DNA of 64,000 nucleotides from Diadophis punctatus similis (GCA_023053685.1 JALIGW010000004.1:83350664-83414663), one strand, 5' to 3'; positions 1 through 12,917 are shown, counted from the first letter of the stretch. A program made the numbers and translations. The notes: a model not told the origin generated them from the sequence alone.

Positions 1-535
1 ACTGACAAAAGTGATTTAGGAATATTTTTCTCTACAGCATTCCCATTCAGACACTTGGCAACTGACTCATATTTATGACAGTTGCAGTGTCCCAGGGAGC
101 AGGGGTGGGTTCTGGTTTCTCCCGCTGCCGGTTTCCTCAGGGGTGCGCCGCGTGGGCGCACGCGCGTGCGCAGTACTTTAAAAAAAACTTATGCACATGT
201 GCAGAAGCTAAAAACAAGATGGCGGCCCCCCATGGCGCTGCCGAGAGAACTGGTTTGGGGGCGTGGCAGGCCTGGGTCACTGCTGGTTCCAGCGACCCGG
301 GCCGCCAAGTTACTACCGGTTCCATAGAAACGGTCCAAACCGGGAGGAACAAGCCAAGTCAATGGAGAAGCCAGATTCACTTAACAGCCATGTTAGTAAC
401 AACCGCAATGATTCATTTAACAACTGTGGCAAGAAAGGTCGTAAAATGGGATAAAATCCATTTAACAAATGTTTCACTTAGCAATGGAAATTTTGGCATC
501 AATTCTGGTCATAAGTTGAGAACGACCTACACCTC
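1..535 (-). mobile_element. Tigger/pogo-like MITE (family A), interrupted
   Basis: Family A is a roughly 400-bp palindromic element. Its ends read CAGGTAGTCCTCGACTTAC and the reverse complement and it is often flanked by TA, as for Tc1/mariner-pogo elements. This copy is cut at the window edge and split by a hAT-like family B element (about 100-350). It has no coding capacity. Confidence 0.7.
100..350. mobile_element. hAT-like MITE family B fragment
   Basis: The left end caggggtgggttctgg and an internal 'accggttc...ggtccaaaccggg' block recur at 3536, 9125, 10236 and 44021. This copy lacks the right terminal repeat. A 'gatggcg' segment and CG-rich 'gcgcacgcgcgtgcgc' are typical of the family here. 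Confidence 0.6.
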
Positions 536-689
536 ATCAAAAGCATGAAGAAAATGTAATAAACCACATTTTAAATCCTGTGATTTTAACACTAGCTCAT
601 TCTTAAGGATAGAAGATTCTCGTGGACTGATTTTATTAACTTAAGTCTTAAGGGTTTCTCTAGAAGCTAAAATTCTTTCTTTGGAGATT

Positions 690-905
690 CTCAGTCATCC
701 AGATCAGGGCTGTCCCAAAAGTGTTTTTTCAAGAGGCAACTGGACTTTCTTGGTTTTTCTTTGAAGGCATTTTGCTTCTCATCCAAGAAGCTTCTTCGGT
801 TCTCAGTCGGAACCGAAGAAGCTTCTTGGATGAGAAGCGAAACATCTTCAAGGAAAAAAACAAGAAAGTCCAATTGCCTCTTGAAAAATCGCCTTGGGGA
901 CTACA
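690..905. repeat. long hairpin: head-to-head copies of a hammerhead-like/PLE-type repeat
   Basis: Two arms (about 723-805 and 818-895) are near-perfect inverted copies. Each contains cttctcatccaagaagc or its complement. On the plus strand the right arm reads CCGAAGA-A-GCTTCT-TGGATG-AGAAGC-GAAAC, a hammerhead-like core (CUGANGA...GAAA) with one core substitution. Related single copies lie at 4010-4200 and 4440-4485. Confidence 0.55.
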
Positions 906-1275
906 ATTCTTTCATCTGTCTGATTATCCTTAGCTAGGAGATTATTTTTTTTCATTTCTGATATTTTCAGGGAATGCAGGATTTCGTTGCAAGACACAGG
1001 GAGCGTTGATAACAAAATTCCTTGCCAGAGCTGAAAATAGGAAATGAGAAGTTGGAAGCCTTTATATGTATATATATACTGTACATCTTGAATGTCTAAT
1101 TACTATCCCAGTGGTCGGTCAAATTGCTCCTTCTTTAAAAGACAAAAACTCAACTCCAAATTTGGCTTTTTGTCCAGGAACATTTAGAATCCCTGCCCTT
1201 GCTTACAAACTGGAGAATATAACAGATTTCGACTTCCTCCTAAATGTACTGAAAATTGAAATACAGCTTGAAATA

Positions 1276-1480
1276 CAGATAGTTCTTGACTTACGACCAC
1301 ATTTATGTTGCTAAGTGAGACATTTGTGGAGGGACTTTTGCCCCATTTGACTATTTTTTCTGCCACGGCTATTCAGTGAATCACTGCAGTTGTTAAATGA
1401 AGATGCTTGTTAAGTGAATCTGGCCTTCCCCATTGACTTTGCTTGTCGGACGGTTGCAAAAGGGGATCACGTGACAGTGT
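1276..1480 (+). mobile_element. Tigger-like MITE A fragment
   Basis: The left part of family A (ttcttgacttacgaccac ... gcaaaaggggatcacgtgac). The rest is cut off by a CR1 fragment. It contains a CACGTG E-box at 1468-1473. Confidence 0.7.
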
Positions 1481-1862
1481 TGCAGCATTCACAACTTCTG
1501 GAGGCAAGCTGTTCCATGGATTAATAGTTCTAACTGTCAGAAAATTTCTCCTTAGTTCTAAGTTGCTTCTCTCCTTGTTTAGTTTCCACCCATTGCTTCT
1601 TGTTCTACCCTCAGGTACTTTGGAGAATAGTTTGACTCCCTCTATCATGTCTCCCCTAGTCCTTCTTTTCATTAAACTAGCCATGCCCATGCAAATGTTC
1701 TTCATCTGTTTTAGCCTAATCATCTTGGTTGCTCTTCTCTGCACTTTTTCTAGAGTCTCAACATCCTTTTTACATCGTGGTGACCAAAACTGAATGCAGT
1801 ATTCCAAGTGTGGCCTTACCAAGGCATTATAAAGTGGTGTTAACACTTCACGTGATCTTGAT
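1480..1862 (-). mobile_element. CR1 LINE fragment
   Basis: On the minus strand it encodes the CR1 reverse-transcriptase C-terminus: ETLEKVQRRATKMIRL, MASLMKRRTRGDMI, GRTRSNGWKLNKERSNLEL and RRNFLTVRTINPWNSLPPEV. It is decayed and 5'-truncated, with no function expected. Confidence 0.85.
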
Positions 1863-1989
1863 TCTATCCCTCTGTACGCATGTATGCGCATCCCCGTGCG
1901 TGCACCCCAGCCCCCCGTACATGACCCCCCGCACCCCCGTTTTGGGCCTGGAAAGCCACCTGCACCAACCTGAAGCCCAAAACACAGTG

Positions 1990-2403
1990 AGCGGCTACTT
2001 CCGGCCAGTTGCTCCCCTGCGCCCGTGGGCAAACAATAGATACAAACTCAAAGTGAACCGCTCCAAACACAATTGCAAAAAATACAACTTCAGCAACAGA
2101 GTGGTCAATGCCTGGAATGCACTACTCTGTTGTTACATCCTCAAACCTCCAAAACTTTAACCTAAATCTGTCTACCGTGGACCTCACTCCATTCCTAAGA
2201 GGTCTGTAAGGGGGCATGCATAAGCGCACCAGCGTGCCTACCGTCCTTGTCCTACTGTTCCCCATTATTCGTACCCATTTCTTATGCATATACTTTACCT
2301 GTTTATACTTATATGTTTATATGTTATGTTCATACTTATAATTGTTTTCTCATACATGCTTGACAAACTAAATAAATAAAATAAATAAATAAAATAAATA
2401 AAA

Positions 2404-2455
<52 letters not shown>
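1990..2455 (+). mobile_element. CR1/L3-type LINE 3' end with (AAATA)n tail
   Basis: Residues FSNRVVNAWNALL match the conserved RVVxxWNxLP block at the C-terminus of CR1-group reverse transcriptases. A 3' UTR and then an AAATA/AAAT microsatellite (2364-2454) follow, showing a microsatellite seeded from a LINE tail. It is degenerate. Confidence 0.6.
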
Positions 2456-2456
<1 letters not shown>

Positions 2457-3110
2457 GATCCACTATTTGGATAGCAATTATATTGTCCAACACCTCTAAT
2501 CAGTTATTCTAGGAAGTATCAGATTTAATTTTAAATAGTGTTTATATGGCCTGCAGTTCTAGCAAGCTAATGCCGCTTGCAAAAAAAATATATCCCCAAA
2601 TAGAATATAGCAAGAAAGTGTGATAAATAATACTGTTTTAAGCACTTTAAAAAAAAACCTTGCACTTCAGATGCACCAGCTGTGCACAAACTCAATACTG
2701 TATCCACAAAATTAGACCTAAATTGACTTCAAGCAAATTTTTGGGTTGGTATCAACTTTTATATACAAAACAAGTTATGGGTTTTCTTTAAAAAAAAAAT
2801 TTTTTTAAGAACTAAGCCCCTCAGTTATAAATCAACAGCATTTGATGAAAAGGTTACCCGGTTTAACAACTGAAGTCATTAAAGATTCCTTAAAAAGAGG
2901 CCAGTGAGGTTACAGGTAAAGGACCGGCCGGTGCATCTGGCAGCCAAAACGAGGCAGGGAGGGGCACGAGAGGCCCCCCGTGACCCATTTTGGCCAGCAG
3001 GGTGCTGCAGGAGGCGTCAGTCCCATCTCCACCTCCCCCGGTCTGGCCCGCAGAGAAATACAATGCTGAATCGGCCCTCAAAGAAATCCAGTTTGACACA
3101 ACATCGAACA
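2456..3110. other. no gene seen; AT-rich then GC-rich unique-looking sequence
   Basis: 2456-2880 is AT-rich with no recognisable element. 2885-3110 is GC-rich (gaccggccggtgcatctgg ... gtctggcccgcag) and is not matched elsewhere in the window. No conserved coding frame was seen. Confidence 0.4.
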
Positions 3111-3489
3111 CCGAATAATAGGGTTGGAAAGGACCTTGGAGGTCTTCTAATGAAGCAGGAGACCATTCTGGACAAATGGCTGTCCAATCTCTTCTTGAAA
3201 GCCTCCAGTGATGGAGCAACCACAACTTCTGGAGGCAAGTCGTTCCACTGATTAATTGTTCTCAAGAGTCAGGAAATTTCTCCTTCATTCTAGGTTGTAT
3301 CTCTCTTTAATGATCTTCCACTGGTTACTTCTTGTCCTGCCCTCAGGTGCTTTGGAGAATAGGTTGACCCCTTCTTCTCCGTGACAGTCCCTCAAGTACT
3401 AGAAGACCGCTATCATGTCTCCCCTAATCCTTCTCTTCGTTAGACTAAACATACTTAGTTCCTTCAATCGTTCATTGTATAATTTAGAC

Positions 3490-3971
3490 CAGGGGTCTCC
3501 AACCTTGGCAACTTTAAGCCTGGAGGACTTCAATTCAGGGGTGGGTTCTAACTTAGCTCACTACCAGTTCGCTTCCTCCCGCGCCATGTGGGCGCGCCGC
3601 GTGGGCAGCAGTGCGCAGTGCCGAAAAATCCGAAAAAAATAATTTAAAAAAAGTCAAAAACAAGATGGCGACCGCATGCACAGTGCCAGAAACTCAGCTT
3701 CTGCGCATGCTCAGAAGAAAAAATTAATTTAAAAATAAAAAAATTAAAAAATTTAAAAAAGATGGCGGAACCCACGGACCAGCACCAACCGAACCGGGTC
3801 CGTGACGTCATCGTGACGTCACCAGAGGGTCGCTACCGGTTCGGGAGAACCGGTCCAAACCGGGAGGAACCCATCCCTGCTTCAATCCCCAGAGTTCCGC
3901 AGCCAGCTGGCTGGGGAATTCTGGGAATTGAAGTCCTTCAGGCTTAAAGTTGCCAAGGTTGGAGACCCCTG
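3490..3971. mobile_element. hAT-like MITE with 8-bp target duplication, itself interrupted
   Basis: Terminal inverted repeats are CAGGGGTCTCCAACCTTGGC and GCCAAGGTTGGAGACCCCTG. Flanks are ATTTAGAC (3482-3489) and ATTTGGAC (3972-3979), an 8-bp duplication with one mismatch. A family B element sits inside. Confidence 0.85.
3536..3879. mobile_element. hAT-like MITE family B nested in another MITE
   Basis: Ends are CAGGGGTGGGTT and AACCCATCCCTG. Flanks are CTTCAATT (3528-3535) and CTTCAATC (3880-3887), an 8-bp target duplication with one mismatch. It is non-coding. Confidence 0.85.
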
Positions 3972-4009
3972 ATTTGGACCCCTTATTTTCTTTGCTGCTT
4001 CTCTCTGCA

Positions 4010-4200
4010 GTCTATGGAGATTCTCAGTCCTCCGGGTCATAATTGTCCCAAAGGTGCTTGTTTTCAATAGGCAACTGGACTTTCTGGTTTTTCTTTGAAG
4101 ATGTTTCGCTTCTCATCCAAGAAGCTTCCTCAGCATCCTGCAGAAAGCACAGCTTGTCAGGTTCTAAGTCTCCTGGGTTATTCTCACATGAATTCAGTTT
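4010..4200 (-). repeat. PLE-type/hammerhead-like repeat copy
   Basis: On the minus strand CTGAGGA-A-GCTTCT-TGGATG-AGAAGC-GAAAC follows the order of a hammerhead core. It resembles the arms of the 690-905 hairpin. Confidence 0.45.
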
Positions 4201-4207
4201 GACACAG

Positions 4208-4402
4208 TTTGGAATAGAATAGAATAGAATAACAGAGTTGGAAGGGACCTTGGAGGTCTTCTAGTCCAACCTGCAGGAAACCCTACACCACTTCAGACAG
4301 ATGATTATCCAACATCTTCTTAAAAACTTCCAGTGTTGGAGCATTCACAACTTCTGGAGGCAAGCTGTTCCACTGGTTAATTGTTCTAACTGTCGCGTCT
4401 AC
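4208..4402 (-). mobile_element. CR1 LINE 3' end with AATAG tail
   Basis: Minus-strand CR1 terminal region (gttggaagggaccttggagg in plus orientation), preceded by a short AATAG run at 4210-4231. That run marks the CR1 3' end on the minus strand. Confidence 0.8.
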
Positions 4403-4488
4403 CCACAGAAGTATCGGAACAGGTCATGGAATTTATAAAGAAGGCACACAGCAGAGCTGAAGAAGCTTCTTGGATGAGAAGCGAAACG

Positions 4489-4757
4489 TCTTCCAACTGG
4501 CACAGCAGTTAGAGTGCAGTACTGCAGGCTACTTTAGCTGACTGTGATCAGCAGGTCAGCGGTTCAAATCTCACCGGCTCAAGGTTGACTCAGCCTTCCA
4601 TCCTTCCAAGGTAGGTAAAATGAGGACCCAGATTGTTGGGGGCAATGTAAATATACATACTGTACATTGCTTAATGGTGTAAACCACTTAGAGAGTGCTT
4701 GCACAATGAGGCGGTATATAAATCTCACTAATAAATAATAAATAATAAATAAATAAA
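4489..4757 (+). mobile_element. tRNA-derived SINE
   Basis: An A-box-like ggcacagcagttagagtgc and a B-box-like gcggttcaaatctc are followed by ggttgactcagccttccatc and gaggacccagattgttgggg. The same body recurs at 55.07-56.1 kb. It ends in AATAAATA repeats. Confidence 0.8.
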
Positions 4758-5590
4758 TAACAGAAAATCCAGTTGTCTCTTGATTCAAGGTTCTCTCTGC
4801 AGCCTTTGTAGGATCTCAGCATATTTTCTGTATCATTGGTGACCATAATTAGACACAGTATTCCAAGTATGGTCCCACCAGTGCAGTATAAAACGGCATA
4901 TCACTTCTCATGATCTTAAAACTTGTTTTCTGTTCATGCAATCTAGGAATGCTTTAGCCCTCCTTTGGATGAGGGGCGTCCAAAATTCTGACCCATTGCA
5001 AAGCCAAACAGAGGTGCCAGGGAATTTACTGGCAAAAACACTGTTTTTTGCAAGCCTAAAACACTCCAAATGTAATTATAAACTCTGCTAAACCCCTTGG
5101 AAGACATTCAATCAACCAACGTGCTGTGCTAAAAATCCCCCCTCCCCCAATTCTCTGTCAACACAGCTAGGAAATATTTATTATCATTTATTAGGCGGCA
5201 TCAGCGTTGGGCCGTCTAGACAAACCACAAAGATAGCTTTTCTCATCCTGCCTCATTCCAAACCAGGATAATTCAGTCATTTCCCAAATCTGCTCTTGGA
5301 ACCCAGTTTAAAACGCCGGTTTGGACTCGGCCGCGATGTCGGCTGCTTGAAATAAAACAGGGCAGCTCTTGAAATGTTAAACCCAAGATATCAATCCCAA
5401 ACCACCGTTCACAAGCCAACAGTCAGATTCAAAAGATCACTCCTTTCTACGTAGAAATTAGGGACTGCAGAATATCAAATGCTGGAGATAAGGAGGGGGC
5501 TTTGGATATGAATGAGGGTCTGCTTTGGGAAATTTCAGGAAGAAGAGAGAGAGGGAGGGAGGGAGGGAGGGAGGGGAGGGGAAGGAGGAC
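4758..5590. other. CR1 remnant then unclassified sequence
   Basis: 4758-4975 is a decayed minus-strand CR1 piece (ggtgaccataattagacaca, attccaagtatgg). 4976-5545 shows no gene or named repeat. 5546-5582 is a (GGGA)n microsatellite. Confidence 0.5.
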
Positions 5591-5594
5591 TGGA

Positions 5595-6178
5595 AAGTTT
5601 AGTTTAAGTTTAAGTTTAATTAAATTTATATACCCCCCTTCTCCAGGGGACTCAGGGCGGTGAACAGCCAAGTAAAAAACATTAAAATACATTTAAAAGA
5701 AAATATTCAATGTGGCCCTAATTTAATACAATTAAAATTTAGTAAAATCTTAAAAATTTTAAAACCCCAAAAACTTTTTCACGCCAGCCCGGCTTGATAA
5801 AAATAATGTGTCTTGAGGGCACGGCGGAAGGTGGACAGGTCGTGAATTGTTCTTAAGTCTGGAGGGAGCTGATTCCAGAGGGTGGGTGCTCCCACAGAGA
5901 AGGCCCTCCCCCTGGGCGTCACCAGCCTACACTGCTTGGCTGATGGCACCCCGAGGAGGCCCTCTCTGTGGGAGCGCACTGGTCGATGGGAGGCAGTTTG
6001 TGGCAGCAGGCGGTCTCGGAGATACCTAGGTCCAATGCCATGGAGCGCTTTAAAGGTAGTAACAAGCACCTTGAAGCGCACCCGGTAGACCACCGGAAGC
6101 CAGTGCAGCTCGCGCAGGAGGGGTGTTCTATGGGAGCGCCAATTAGCCCCCGAAATCACCCGCGCGGCTGAAAGAGAA
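5595..6178 (-). mobile_element. L2-type LINE 3' fragment
   Basis: Minus-strand residues LLRELHWLPVVYRVRFKVLV, FKALHGIGPRYLRDRL and RGRAFSVGAPTLWNQLPPDL are the C-terminal L2 reverse-transcriptase blocks. The 3' UTR holds the ccccttctccaggggactcagggcggtgaa tail (read in pieces). One frame stays open for over 140 codons. Confidence 0.85.
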
Positions 6179-6180
6179 TA

Positions 6181-6982
6181 TACAAGTAGTCCTTGACTTA
6201 CGACCACAAATCAAGTGCCAAATTCCTGTTGCTAAGTGAGACATTTGTGAAGTGAATTTCGTCCCATTGCCCTGCCACTTGTCGGTTACGTGAATGCCTG
6301 CAGTTGTTAAATTAGTAAAACAGTTGTAAAGCGAATCTTGGTACGATCTTCCTTGCCACAGTGGTTCAGTGAATCTGGTTTGCCCCTTGACTTCGCCAGT
6401 CAGGTCACAAAAGGGAATCGCGTGACCCCGATCAAGACACTGCAATCGTCATAAATACGAGTCAGTTGCCAAGCGTCTGAATTTGGATCCCGTGACCGCG
6501 GGGAGGCCGCACCGGTCATAAGTGTGAAAAACGCTCTTGGCTCACTTTTTTTCCAGTGATGTTGAACTTTGAACACTCAATGAACTTTCGGAAGTCGAAG
6601 ACTGGCTGCATAGCTTGGGAATTGCTGAGCATTGTTCAATTATACAAGTTCCATACATAAAGAAGCATTAAAACTTTGTCTGCTTTTTTACAGGCAATTA
6701 ATTTTAATCAGTACATATTCATTTCACATTTATTTTTCCTAGCCCTGCCTTTTTTTTTCCTCCAAGGATGTTGTCTGGCCAAATATTTGCGCTGATATGC
6801 ATATATGCATACCCAGACATTATATATATGAGACAGTTGCCAAATGTCGGAATTTTGATCATGTGATCGCGGGAAGGCCGAAACGGTCTTAAGTTTGAAA
6901 AACCGTCGTAAGTCCCTTTTTTCAGTCCCGTTGCCACTTTGGACGGTCACTAAATGAATGGCTATAAGTCAAGGACTACTTG
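6181..6982 (+). mobile_element. Tigger-like MITE A, two-part copy with TA flanks
   Basis: It begins TA-CAAGTAGTCCTTGACTTACG and ends CAAGGACTACTTG-TA. Family A sequence fills 6181-6598 and 6826-6982. 6600-6825 between them is unrelated AT-rich DNA, so this is one element with an insertion or two adjoining partial copies. Confidence 0.75.
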
Positions 6983-7074
6983 TACGGAAGATTTGGCCTA
7001 TCTTTTTAAAAAATCTTATTTTTCCTTGGGGATGGGGGTCATTTTAAATGTTAAAGCTGTCTTAGCTTCAAGTA

Positions 7075-7610
7075 CCGTATTTTTCGGAGTATAAGACGCG
7101 CCGGAGTGTAAGATGCACCTAGATTTTAGAGGAGGAAAACAAGGAAAAAAGTATTCTGAACCAAATGGTGTAGTAATATATTATTTAATAAAATACCAGT
7201 ATAGCAGAATACTTTTTACAACCATGTACACTTTTTACAAACTTCAAACTTGACAGCTTTAAGACTTGTGGACTTCAACTCCCAGAATTCCTCCTCCAGT
7301 CATGCTAGATGGGGTAATTAGAAGGCAAAAACACCTCCGTTTTTGCGAAAAACGGTCCGTTTTTCGGCCGTTTGTTTGCAAAAACAAGGCATGCAGAGGG
7401 TTTGGGAAGCCTGCAGAGCACTCCTAGGGGGTGGGGAAAGGCAAAAATGCCCCCATTTTTGCAAAAAACGGCGTGTTTTTTGCAAAAATGGGATGCTGGG
7501 GCGGGGCTTCGGGAGGCCAAAAATGGCTGTATTCAGTGTATAAGACGCACCAACATTTCCACCCACTTTTAGGAGGGAAAAAAGTGTGTCTTATACTCCG
7601 AAAAATACGG
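7075..7610. mobile_element. TA-flanked MITE family C
   Basis: Terminal repeats CCGTATTTTTCGGAGTATAA and TTATACTCCGAAAAATACGG are flanked by TA on both sides (7073-7074, 7611-7612), pointing to the Tc1/mariner group. A second copy is at 31607-32009. The interior has G-rich/T-rich imperfect palindromes and a hAT-MITE scrap at 7255-7305. Confidence 0.8.
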
Positions 7611-7612
7611 TA

Positions 7613-9116
7613 AGTTTTTTACCGTAAACTCATAAAAATCCATGGAAAAAGGGGTAGTAGGTAATAGGTACATATCACCTATTACCAAACTTTATAGTAG
7701 CCAAAGAAGTTGCCTTAATTTCTTTTTTTTAAAGATCAGTTATTTGCACAACTCCTCCTTTTCCCGATGGAAGATTCTCAGAATTCTAACTACACATTAC
7801 GTCAAACAAGATGAGCGGGTTTAACTACAGAAGCCAAACAACACCCCTCTTTTAAAAAAAAATAAACGAAGAGGTTCCTTTTAGAAGAAGATCTTGTGAA
7901 ACTAGGGCCCTTTCTCCATTTCATCTTAAATGGGCTCTCCTCAGATATTACATGAGCAGATAAAACCAGAAACTCATGATTTTCCCCCCGACGGTTTTGC
8001 CAGGGAGCTGCAACAACTTCACACGCTGTAAACTTGCCAGAACGACAGACAGAAATAGGAAAAACCGGTTAAGCAAGGAAAATAAATTCACGGAGCTTCC
8101 AGGAACTTGATAGGAAAGAAGTAGCTAACTCATCCATTCCTGCGCCCCAAAGCTCATGCTTTTGCATGTCGATATTTTAGTTTCCGGTCCTTAATGCAAC
8201 AGGGTATATTTTAATCGGCGTTTTTTTAAAAAATAAAAAAAATTAAAAAAAATTAAAAAAAATTAAAAATAAAATAAAAAAAAATAAAAAAAAATAAAAA
8301 ATAAAAACGTTATCTTCAAAAAAAAAAAGCTGGAGTGATTCAGATTTAAAACAGGTTTCTTTCCAGTTCTGGCTACGATTTTATGTTAGAAATGTTCCAA
8401 AGGCTTTTGATTATTTCTGTTTCGTGGGTGTGTTTTTTTCCCCATAGATATATATATAAATATCGACTGAGAAACTTTCCATATGCTGTTGTGCTTGGGG
8501 GAATCTCATTACTATAAAAGCTACTGCAAAATAAAACATTTTATGCTTTCCAGCTTAGATGGGTTTCCTTATTATTGCAACCAGTTTCATTTTCAGAGAA
8601 AGGAAACCAAAATTAGGTACAATCTTACCACCTAGCCAAGCATGACATGCTGGGAATTGTTCAGGCAAGCCTGATTTAATTAGCAACAGGCCAAATTGCC
8701 TGGGTTGTGTGTGTGTGTATATATATGTGTGTGTGTGTGTCAAAATGTAGCCGAGAAAGTCAGAGCTTTATTGGAAAAAGTGACCTACAGATTTCTCCCT
8801 GTGCTTAGAAAAATACTCTACCCTGACAAAGCTTGGAGGAAAAATTAAATTGCTTCCAACAATCAAAGTCTTTGTTTATGTTTTCGGCAACGAAGAAGAG
8901 TCAAGTCCAGATATACCTCACTAAATATACACAGGAAACCGCTTTTCCCGTGTTTTGTTTTGTTTTAAGCATAACCTCCTTTTTGGACTGTTAAAAAGCT
9001 TGCTCTCTTTCTGTGTGTATAGTTTAATTAACCAACTTTCCATTCCGCTGTTGTGTTTCAAAGCTCTGCTTCGGAAAATGGGTCACAAAATATCCAAACC
9101 AGCAAACAAACATTGG
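7613..9116. other. no gene seen; AT-rich sequence and simple repeats
   Basis: It contains an A-rich (AAAAT)n tract at 8222-8325 and a TG/TATG repeat at 8706-8742. The rest shows no conserved coding frame or recognised element. Confidence 0.45.
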
Positions 9117-9124
9117 AAACACAG

Positions 9125-9399
9125 CAGGGGCGGGTTGCTCTCTAAGTTGCTACCGGTGCGCTGCGCACGCATCTCCACGTTTTGTGCACGCATGCGCACA
9201 CTACGCGCGCGTGTCCCCTCGCGAGATTTTGCTTCCACGCATGCCCAGGAAGCAAAAAAAGCCCAAAAATTCTGAAAAAAAGATGGCGACACGCGACAGA
9301 CCGGTGAAGACGACGGACTGGTGTCGCGCGCAAATTACGTAATCGGCCGGCCGCTACCGGTGCAGTAGAGTGGATCACACCGGTAGGAACCCACCACTG
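9125..9399. mobile_element. hAT-like MITE family B with exact 8-bp duplication
   Basis: Ends are CAGGGGCGGGTTGC and GGAACCCACCACTG. The flanks AAACACAG at 9117-9124 and 9400-9407 are identical. The interior is CG-rich (gcgcacgcat, cgcgcgtgtc) and non-coding. Confidence 0.9.
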
Positions 9400-9825
9400 A
9401 AACACAGGCCAGGGACTTAATAAGCTTACTGTATACTTACGGAGAACCATAGTTCTAAATGGATTGATTTATAAATAAATATTGCTGCTGCATTATGCAA
9501 GATTTTGGAGGGTTCACAATCAGACCTAAATTTTGGAGGGTTCAAAGAATTTTGGGGGATTCACAACCAGTTTGCCAAAAATCAGCATGTCACTGATTTA
9601 CAGCTAGCTAGGATATTTTGAATGCTTAAAAAAAAACAGGAGAATTCAGAGCATAATTTGAAACTATTTTTGCTGCCATAAAACTGTGAGATACGCTTAG
9701 CATGATTTAGACTTCTTATATTATCTATCATATATCTAGCTAGCTAGCTAACCTCAATGTTTTTTTGATAACCTCAAAATATTCCAGGGGGCATGCACAC
9801 ACCGGCATGTAAATGCATATAAGTA

Positions 9826-10210
9826 ATCCTCGACTTGCATCAGTTCTATTTAGTGACAATTCAAAGTTACAACGGCACTGAAAAAAGTGGCTCAGGACCG
9901 TTTTTCACTTACGACCATTGTAGCATCTCCATGGTCACATGATCAAAATTCAAATACTTGGAAACTGACTTGTACTGATTATGGTTGCAGGGTCCCAAGA
10001 TCACGTGACCCCCTTTTGCGACCTCCTGACAAGCAAAATCAACGGGGAAGCCAGATTCACTCTCAGCAATGGTGTTACTTATTTAACAATTGCAGTGATT
10101 CATTTAACAACCGTGGCCAGAAAGGTTGTGCAATGCGGCACAACTCACTTGTGAAATGTCTCGCGTAGCAGCAGAAATTTGGGGCTCCATTGTGCACCTA
10201 AGTCGAGGAG
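9826..10210 (-). mobile_element. Tigger-like MITE A, full-length
   Basis: Reads gtaatcctcgacttgcatca ... cctaagtcgagga with all family A landmarks. It has a CACGTG E-box at 10002-10007. Confidence 0.8.
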
Positions 10211-10235
10211 TGTGTGTGTGTGTGTGTGTGTACCT

Positions 10236-10508
10236 GACCACTGGTTTGCTTCCTCCCGCGCCACATGGGCGCACCACGTGGGCATGTGCAGTACCAAAAA
10301 TTCCAAACAAATTCTCAAAAAAAAAAAGCCGAAAACAAGATGGTGCCGCATGTGCAGTGCCAGAAACTCAGTTTCTGTGCATGCGCAGAAGAAAAAAAAA
10401 CAGAAAAAAATTCTCCAAAAAAAATCCAAAAAAAGATGGCAGCGTCCACCCATCGGCACCAACCAAACCGGCTCCATGACATCACCAGCGGTTTGCTACC
10501 GGTTCGGC
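10236..10508. mobile_element. hAT-like MITE family B copy
   Basis: Shares with 3536-3879 the blocks tttgcttcctcccgcgcc, aacaagatgg, cagaaactcag and accggttcgg. A (TG)n repeat precedes it. The ends are eroded. Confidence 0.65.
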
Positions 10509-10734
10509 CGAATATATGTATTTCATGTTTTCATTCCCAAGTGTCTTATGACAAAGGCCGGCGAGAGTTCAACAGATCCGATACTATTTTTTATTTTTTT
10601 CCACGTCCCAGCAGAATAGACTTACTTCTGCATGAATTCGCTTCACCTACATCTATCACGTCCGATCTTCTCGGGGCCGAAGTGAAAAGCAGCGATGGCA
10701 AAAAATACACGTGGACGTAGTATATCCACAGCGA

Positions 10735-10925
<191 letters not shown>

Positions 10926-10984
10926 TTTAAAAATGCATCACAAATACCACTGACTGGTGCTAATGGTTGATACCAGCATCCTAG

Positions 10985-11225
10985 GTATCAACCAAGTATC
11001 TTCTTAAAATATACAATGTTCCGAGTAGCGCACGTTTTTTGCAGTTCCGCTGGTGTAATTGCAGGAAGCTGCAATTTCTTGATGTGTTTTGTGAAATTGT
11101 TGTTGTTATACTTTTATAAAATAAATTGTATGCTTCGGTTTTTGACAACTGTGATATCTGGCGTGTTGTGTTCCAAATGACAATCCACAACACGCCAGAT
11201 ATTATTATTGCAGTTATTATATTAC
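10985..11225. repeat. unclassified repeat ending in an inverted repeat
   Basis: A 17-bp stem, atatctggcgtgttgtg / cacaacacgccagatat, lies at 11153-11205 and closes a stretch with no gene. The element type was not recognised. Confidence 0.4.
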
Positions 11226-11267
11226 ATTAATTATATATTATATAATATAATAGATATTATATGTAGT

Positions 11268-11288
11268 TGTTGCTATCATCATCATCAG

Positions 11289-11347
<59 letters not shown>
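11268..11347. repeat. (ATC)n microsatellite
   Basis: About 80 bp of ATC/TCA repeat with one early interruption. The poly-Ser frame across it is not a gene. Confidence 0.9.
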
Positions 11348-12500
<1,153 letters not shown>

Positions 12501-12509
12501 AAGCAGAGT

Positions 12510-12860
12510 TTGCATTACAGGTAGGCCTCAGTTTACAACAGTTCATTTAGTGACTGTTCAAAGTTACAACATCACTGAAAGAAGTGACCTATGACCATTT
12601 TTCACACTTACAACCATGGCAGTCCCACCCTCCAAGATTGCATGATCAAAATTGAGACCCTTGGCAACGGACTCACATTTATAATGGCTGCAGGGTCCTG
12701 GGCTCAGGTGATGATCCCCCTCTTGCGACCTCCTGACCAGCAAAGTCAGAATAATACGGTTGGAAGAGACCGTGGAGTTAAACGAATCAGCCAGATTCAT
12801 TTAACAACCGGGTGACTAAATTGACAGCTTGCAGTGATTCACTTAACAACCGTCAATCTA
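12510..12860 (-). mobile_element. Tigger-like MITE A copy
   Basis: Family A landmarks: caaagttacaacatcactga, aaaattgagacccttggcaa, ccagattcatttaacaaccg. A CR1-like scrap (agaataatacggttggaaga) is embedded at 12748-12770. Confidence 0.7.
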
Positions 12861-12917
12861 GAAAAGATTGCTCTTAAAGAATCATCGTCATATCTTCAAT
12901 TCATTTGCTGAAGTTTG

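Larger units (their letters stand above)
3112..4015 (-). mobile_element. CR1 LINE 3' fragment carrying a nested MITE
   Basis: Minus-strand CR1 (NQWNDLPPEVVVAPSLEAF, KKRLDSHLSRM and the tail gacctccaaggtcc) is interrupted at 3490-3971 by a hAT-like MITE and resumes as 'ccccttattttctttgctgc'. Confidence 0.8.
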
